The notes under the pieces are model-generated. The model did not search any database, was not told the DNA's origin, and saw only the letters and a list, made by a program, of their open reading frames with translations. The translations under genes were made by a program, and so were the position numbers. Positions 61,316 through 64,000 of a DNA stretch of 64,000 nt are shown piece by piece. The first letter of the stretch is position 1. Each line of letters starts with the position of its first letter. This DNA comes from a virus. The stretch covers positions 62,001-126,000 of the IMG/VR virus record IMGVR_UViG_3300035181_001055. One strand, 5' to 3'.

Positions 61316-62299
61316 ATGGCACATGAAATTACTATTCGCGCAGATGGCAAAGCTGAGATGGCCTTTACTGGCTCGCGCGATGCTATCTGGCACGGTCTAG
61401 GACAACAACTAGATGAAAATGCTTCGATTGAAACGTGGAAGGTGCAGGCTGGTTTGGATTGGGAAGTTCACGAATCGTCAGTCCTGTTCCAGTCTTTCAA
61501 AGACGGGAAAATTGTTTCCGATGTTTTCCCGAATAAGAAAGCTCTGATTCGTTCTGATACCAAGGCTCCGCTTTCCATCGTTGGAAGCGATTTCAAAATT
61601 GTTCAGCCTGGAGAAGTTCTTGAGTTCTTCCGTGATTTGGTTTCGCTTCATGGGATGAAACTCTCGACTGCGGGATCTCTTTTCGGTGGAACTCGTTTTT
61701 GGGCTTTGGCTGAAACTGGTAAGTCCGAAAATGTAGTGACAGGAGACAATGTCAAGGGTCATCTTCTGCTAACTACTGCGGTAGATGGGACTCTCGCAAC
61801 GACTGCTAAATTTGTTTCAACTCGAGTGGTTTGCAACAATACTCTTACCATCGCAATGGCCGAAGGTTCAAAGAACATGGTTCGCAAAACTCATAAGAAG
61901 ACTTGGGATCCAGCCTCAGTTAAGATCGATCTCGGTCTAATCGATGCGTCCTGGAATAAATTCATGGAAAATCTTCGCAAGCTGTCTAACGTCGAAATGA
62001 CAGACAAGAAGGTTCGCGAGTTGTACCAAGACGAGTTCTTCAATCCTAAATTGGCTCCTGACGAGCAGGGTTGGGGTGCAGTCAAACGAGTCAACGATTT
62101 GATGAATCTGTATAGGAATGGCACTGGCTCTGAAATGACGTATGGCACTGCATGGGGCGCTCTGAATGCGGTCACCGAGATGTTCACACACGGTTCAGGC
62201 AAACGAGATCCTTCACATCAGTTCTGGGATTCGTATTACGGAAATTCCGATAATGTCAAATCTAACATCATGGATAAATTGCTTGACATGGTGGAATAA
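61316..62299 (+). CDS. DUF932 family protein
   Basis: 327 residues from ATG 61316 (GGAG). Matches the phage/plasmid DUF932 (TIGR03299-like) family: WHGLGQQLDENASIETWKVQ, AGLDWEVHESS, TRVVCNNTLTIAMAEGS and NAVTEMFTHGSG. The molecular role of the family is not known; many members are highly expressed early phage proteins. Confidence 0.85.
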   Translation: MAHEITIRADGKAEMAFTGSRDAIWHGLGQQLDENASIETWKVQAGLDWEVHESSVLFQSFKDGKIVSDVFPNKKALIRSDTKAPLSIVGSDFKIVQPGEVLEFFRDLVSLHGMKLSTAGSLFGGTRFWALAETGKSENVVTGDNVKGHLLLTTAVDGTLATTAKFVSTRVVCNNTLTIAMAEGSKNMVRKTHKKTWDPASVKIDLGLIDASWNKFMENLRKLSNVEMTDKKVRELYQDEFFNPKLAPDEQGWGAVKRVNDLMNLYRNGTGSEMTYGTAWGALNAVTEMFTHGSGKRDPSHQFWDSYYGNSDNVKSNIMDKLLDMVE

Positions 62300-62326
62300 G
62301 AACGTCCATTTTCTGAGAGGAGAGAA

Positions 62327-62548
62327 ATGGGATATACCCTACTAGATGCCGCAAAAGATGCCGTGACGGGTAACTTGAGCATGGCGGACGCAGACAAGCA
62401 AGAGCGACGTCTATCAATTTGTCGCGAATGCGAATATCTGGAGAAGTCTCATCTCGATAGGGCTGCGGGCACTTGTAAACAATGCGGTTGTTTCATGACA
62501 ATGAAAGTGAAATTCAACAATTCAACTTGCCCGCTAGGCAAGTGGTAA
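62327..62548 (+). CDS. Small cysteine-rich (zinc-ribbon-like) protein
   Basis: 73 residues. Four to five cysteines in ICRECEYL, GTCKQCGCFM and NSTCPLGKW suggest a zinc-binding fold common in short proteins of T4-like and marine phages. It immediately precedes the tRNA cluster. Function unknown. Confidence 0.75.
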   Translation: MGYTLLDAAKDAVTGNLSMADADKQERRLSICRECEYLEKSHLDRAAGTCKQCGCFMTMKVKFNNSTCPLGKW

Positions 62549-62552
62549 AAAT

Positions 62553-62627
62553 GGGGCTATGGTGTAACTGGGAACATTGCGCTCTTGCACGGCGTAGTCG
62601 TCGGTTCGAATCCGACTAGCTCCACCA
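62553..62627 (+). tRNA. tRNA-Ala (UGC)
   Basis: Complete cloverleaf with encoded CCA. Acceptor GGGGCTA pairs with TAGCTCC including the G3-U70 alanine identity pair; loop CTTGCAC gives anticodon TGC; T arm GTCGG-TTCGAAT-CCGAC. Confidence 0.93.
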
Positions 62628-62631
62628 AATT

Positions 62632-62706
62632 GCATCCTTAGCTCAGTGGTAGAGCATCTCCCTTACAAGGAGAGGGTCCGCGGCTCGATACCGTGAGGAT
62701 GCACCA
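62632..62706 (+). tRNA. tRNA-Val (UAC)
   Basis: Acceptor GCATCCT / AGGATGC, anticodon stem TCTCC / GGAGA with loop CTTACAA (anticodon TAC), encoded CCA. T loop is CTCGATA, slightly unusual for its first base. Confidence 0.93.
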
Positions 62707-62715
62707 AAAAATCGG

Positions 62716-62744
62716 TTGACATCTTGCTCGAAGTGATATATAAT
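62716..62744 (+). promoter_or_regulatory. Consensus promoter inside tRNA cluster
   Basis: TTGACA, 17 bp, TATAAT, 14 bp before tRNA-Asp. It drives Asp, Leu, Ser and probably the downstream tmRNA region. Confidence 0.93.
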
Positions 62745-62757
62745 ACAAAGACAATGA

Positions 62758-62832
62758 GGCTCCAAAGTGTTCATGGACGCACGCATGCCTGTCACGCATG
62801 AAGAAGGGGATCGTTACCCCTTGGAGCCGCCA
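62758..62832 (+). tRNA. tRNA-Asp (GUC)
   Basis: Acceptor GGCTCCA / TGGAGCC, anticodon stem CATGC / GCATG with loop CTGTCAC (anticodon GTC), T stem AGGGG / CCCCT, encoded CCA. Confidence 0.92.
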
Positions 62833-62836
62833 GCAT

Positions 62837-62920
62837 GCCCTGGTGATGGAATGGTAGACATTGCGGCCTTAGAAGCCGCTGCTGAAAAGCGTGGGGGTTC
62901 GAGTCCCTCCCAGGGCACCA
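62837..62920 (+). tRNA. tRNA-Leu (UAG)
   Basis: Acceptor GCCCTGG / CCAGGGC, anticodon stem GCGGC / GCCGC with loop CTTAGAA (anticodon TAG), long variable arm, T loop TTCGAGT, encoded CCA. Confidence 0.94.
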
Positions 62921-62941
62921 TTTTACAATGTAAAATTTGAA

Positions 62942-63030
62942 GGAGAGCGGGCAGGGCGGTAATGCAGCGGATTGCTAATCCGTGATCCATGAAAATGGGT
63001 CGCTGGGTTCGATTCCCAGGCTCTCCGCCA
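62942..63030 (+). tRNA. tRNA-Ser (GCU)
   Basis: Acceptor GGAGAGC / GCTCTCC, anticodon stem GCGGA / TCCGT with loop TTGCTAA (anticodon GCT), long variable arm, T loop TTCGATT, encoded CCA. Confidence 0.93.
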
Positions 63031-63046
63031 ATTTGACGAGGAGTGT

Positions 63047-63217
63047 ATGACAGCGAAAAATGATATCACTGGCGATTTGATAAAGAGCCGTTATAGCAAT
63101 GAAGCGTATGCTGTTGGATATGAAAGGATTTTCGGCAATAAAAACAAAGCCGAGAACCCTGAAAGTGAAGCTGAAGAAACTAGTGAGGTGAAAGATGAAG
63201 AAAAACGCAGGTCTTGA
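63047..63217 (+). CDS. Small conserved T4-like protein
   Basis: 56 residues, below common ORF cut-offs, with a GACGAGGAG ribosome site. It contains KNDITGDLIKSRYSNEAYAV, then GYERIFGNK, a motif that recurs in short proteins of cyanophage-like T4 relatives. It overlaps the next gene by 23 bp. Function unknown. Confidence 0.75.
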   Translation: MTAKNDITGDLIKSRYSNEAYAVGYERIFGNKNKAENPESEAEETSEVKDEEKRRS

Positions 63218-63521
63218 TAACTTCGAAGCGCGGCTCGCTAAAGCAGACGAATTTTTTAAGGAAAAGGGACTGAGAATCAAGCATGTGCGTGATATCTACG
63301 GCAGCGGCGGCATCACTGTAGTATATCGTCGTCAGAAAAAGAATTCTTTCATTGAGCTTTCGACTGCTATTTGCAGCAAGAAAGATCAGTACGATAAGAA
63401 AATCGGACGCATTCTAGCTACCGAGAGTTTCGAGAGAGGTGAAGTGATTCGAGTTCCGCTTCTTCGCGGATTCAATTCGGCGAATATGATTTCGATGATG
63501 TTCGGTAATTTGGTTTGCTAA
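63195..63521 (+). CDS. Hypothetical protein
   Basis: 108 residues, basic, mixed strand and helix (LRIKHVRDIYGSGGITVVYR, IRVPLLRGFNSANMISMMFG). No family recognised. It ends just before the acceptor piece of the permuted tmRNA. Confidence 0.75.
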   Translation: MKKNAGLDNFEARLAKADEFFKEKGLRIKHVRDIYGSGGITVVYRRQKKNSFIELSTAICSKKDQYDKKIGRILATESFERGEVIRVPLLRGFNSANMISMMFGNLVC

Positions 63522-63534
63522 ATATGTGAAATGG

Positions 63535-63796
63535 CTGTAAACTCGGCTGAAGAAAGTGCGATGGACGGCGGTTCGACTCCGCCCAGCTCCACCAAAAGAA
63601 TAAATGCTTAGGTAGTGTTCTTTTGAAGGGGCTGCAAAGGGTTCGACGTCGCATCGAGTATGAAGCTTGGGCAGCTCGACAGAAAAGTCGTTAAAACTAA
63701 ACCAAAGTAAACGCAAACGATGGAGTTTACGCATTGGCGGCCTAAATAACCGCCTAGGGTTTCGGTGGGTTTCCTCGTAACAGAATAACCCACCAC
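63535..63796 (+). ncRNA. ssrA: Circularly permuted (two-piece) tmRNA
   Basis: Ribosome-rescue RNA in permuted order. The acceptor piece comes first: H2 strand, T arm GGCGG-TTCGACT-CCGCC (63567-63583), CAGCTCC and ACCA ending at 63594. An intervening 33-nt loop follows, closed by AAAAGAA / TTCTTTT (63594-63600 with 63618-63624). The coding piece starts GGGGCTG at 63628, which pairs with CAGCTCC with the alanine G3-U pair. H2 re-forms (GUCGCA with UGCGAU, CGAGU with ACUCG). The tag starts at GCA 63713 and reads ANDGVYALAA, stop TAA 63743-63745 in the loop of stem GGCGG / CCGCC. A final stem GGTGGGTT / AACCCACC (63764-63794) resembles a pseudoknot stem. The tag differs from E. coli only in three residues and should target proteins to ClpXP. 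Confidence 0.93.
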
Positions 63797-63805
63797 TGAT
63801 TACCA

Positions 63806-63895
63806 GGAGGTGTGGCCGAGTGGTTTAAGGCAACGGGCTTGAACCCCGTCAGAGGCGAAAGCCTCTCGTGAGTTCGAATCTCACCGCCTCCGCCA
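63806..63895 (+). tRNA. tRNA-Ser (UGA)
   Basis: Acceptor GGAGGTG / CGCCTCC, anticodon stem ACGGG / CCCGT with loop CTTGAAC (anticodon TGA), long variable arm with AGAGGC-GAAA-GCCTCT, T loop TTCGAAT, encoded CCA. Confidence 0.95.
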
Positions 63896-63911
63896 AAATT
63901 TGTTATAATAT

Positions 63912-63985
63912 GCGGATGTAGTTCAATGGTAGAACCTTAGCCTTCCACGCTAATGACGCGGGTTCGATTCCCGCTATCCGCTCCA
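63912..63985 (+). tRNA. tRNA-Gly (UCC)
   Basis: Acceptor GCGGATG / TATCCGC (one G-T pair), anticodon stem TTAGC / GCTAA with loop CTTCCAC (anticodon TCC), T arm GCGGG-TTCGATT-CCCGC, encoded CCA. The cluster probably continues beyond the window. Confidence 0.95.
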
Positions 63986-64000
63986 AAAATTCAAGGGGGA

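Noticed and set aside
63901-63909. TATAAT-like sequence before tRNA-Gly
   Set aside because: No -35 element at 16-18 bp; the upstream bases belong to tRNA-Ser.

Overview
This window is 64 kb of a T4-like contractile-tailed phage genome (a Straboviridae-related or marine/alphaproteobacterial T4-like myovirus). The evidence is a near-complete T4 core set in recognisable T4 order: terminase gp17, sheath gp18, tube gp19, portal gp20, protease gp21, scaffold gp22, capsid gp23, UvsY, UvsW, late sigma gp55, gp47/gp46, clamp gp45, clamp loader gp44/gp62, RegA, DNA polymerase gp43, UvsX, gp41, gp26, gp61, RNase H, gp33, gp59, gp32, DexA and DsbA. Several accessory genes (PhoH, LSm-like proteins, a collagen-like fibre protein, a short N-D-I-T-G-D-L protein) are typical of T4-like phages outside the enterics. 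The DNA looks AT-leaning (roughly low 40s % GC by eye). A circularly permuted tmRNA gene, a form otherwise known from alphaproteobacteria, some cyanobacteria and some betaproteobacteria, suggests a host in one of those groups, but the host itself is not visible.

Layout. 1-374 has no convincing gene but lies downstream of a consensus leftward promoter. 451-9631 is the head and tail-tube module. 9717-16214 holds a lysozyme, a tube-like protein and the recombination and late-transcription genes. 16278-24600 is the replisome, with DNA polymerase split into two overlapping genes and one leftward membrane protein (holin candidate). 24653-29852 is a 7-deazaguanine DNA-modification cluster (FolE, QueC, a separate class II amidotransferase, QueF, DpdA, QueE). 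29852-34182 has the gp41 helicase, then a late set of nucleotidyltransferase, ligase-like and NMNAT-like proteins. 34227-38074 is baseplate hub and tape-measure-like. 38059-39373 is a leftward lysis block with nested Rz/Rz1 spanins. 39428-47119 returns to replication, nucleases and late-transcription accessory genes. 47295-54652 has a 1327-residue protein with a PARP-like ADP-ribosyltransferase domain and a late AAA+ ATPase. 54662-60718 is the tail-fibre/adhesin module. 60797-64000 holds small early genes, seven tRNAs and the permuted tmRNA.

Regulation is unusually legible. Ten forward promoters and one leftward promoter have TTGACA, exactly 17 bp, then TATAAT or a close variant. T4-type late promoters (TATAAATA or one-base variants) precede the structural and cargo genes, and their factors gp55, gp33, gp45 and DsbA are all encoded here. 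Strong hairpin terminators close gp19, gp23, gp32, DsbA and the long fibre gene.

The features most worth following up are the permuted tmRNA with tag ANDGVYALAA; a group of late proteins (NTase, ligase-like, NMNAT-like, PARP-like ART, AAA+ ATPase) that share a motif like the T4 capsid-targeting sequence and so may be packaged and injected; and a DNA-modification cluster carrying both QueF and a free amidotransferase.
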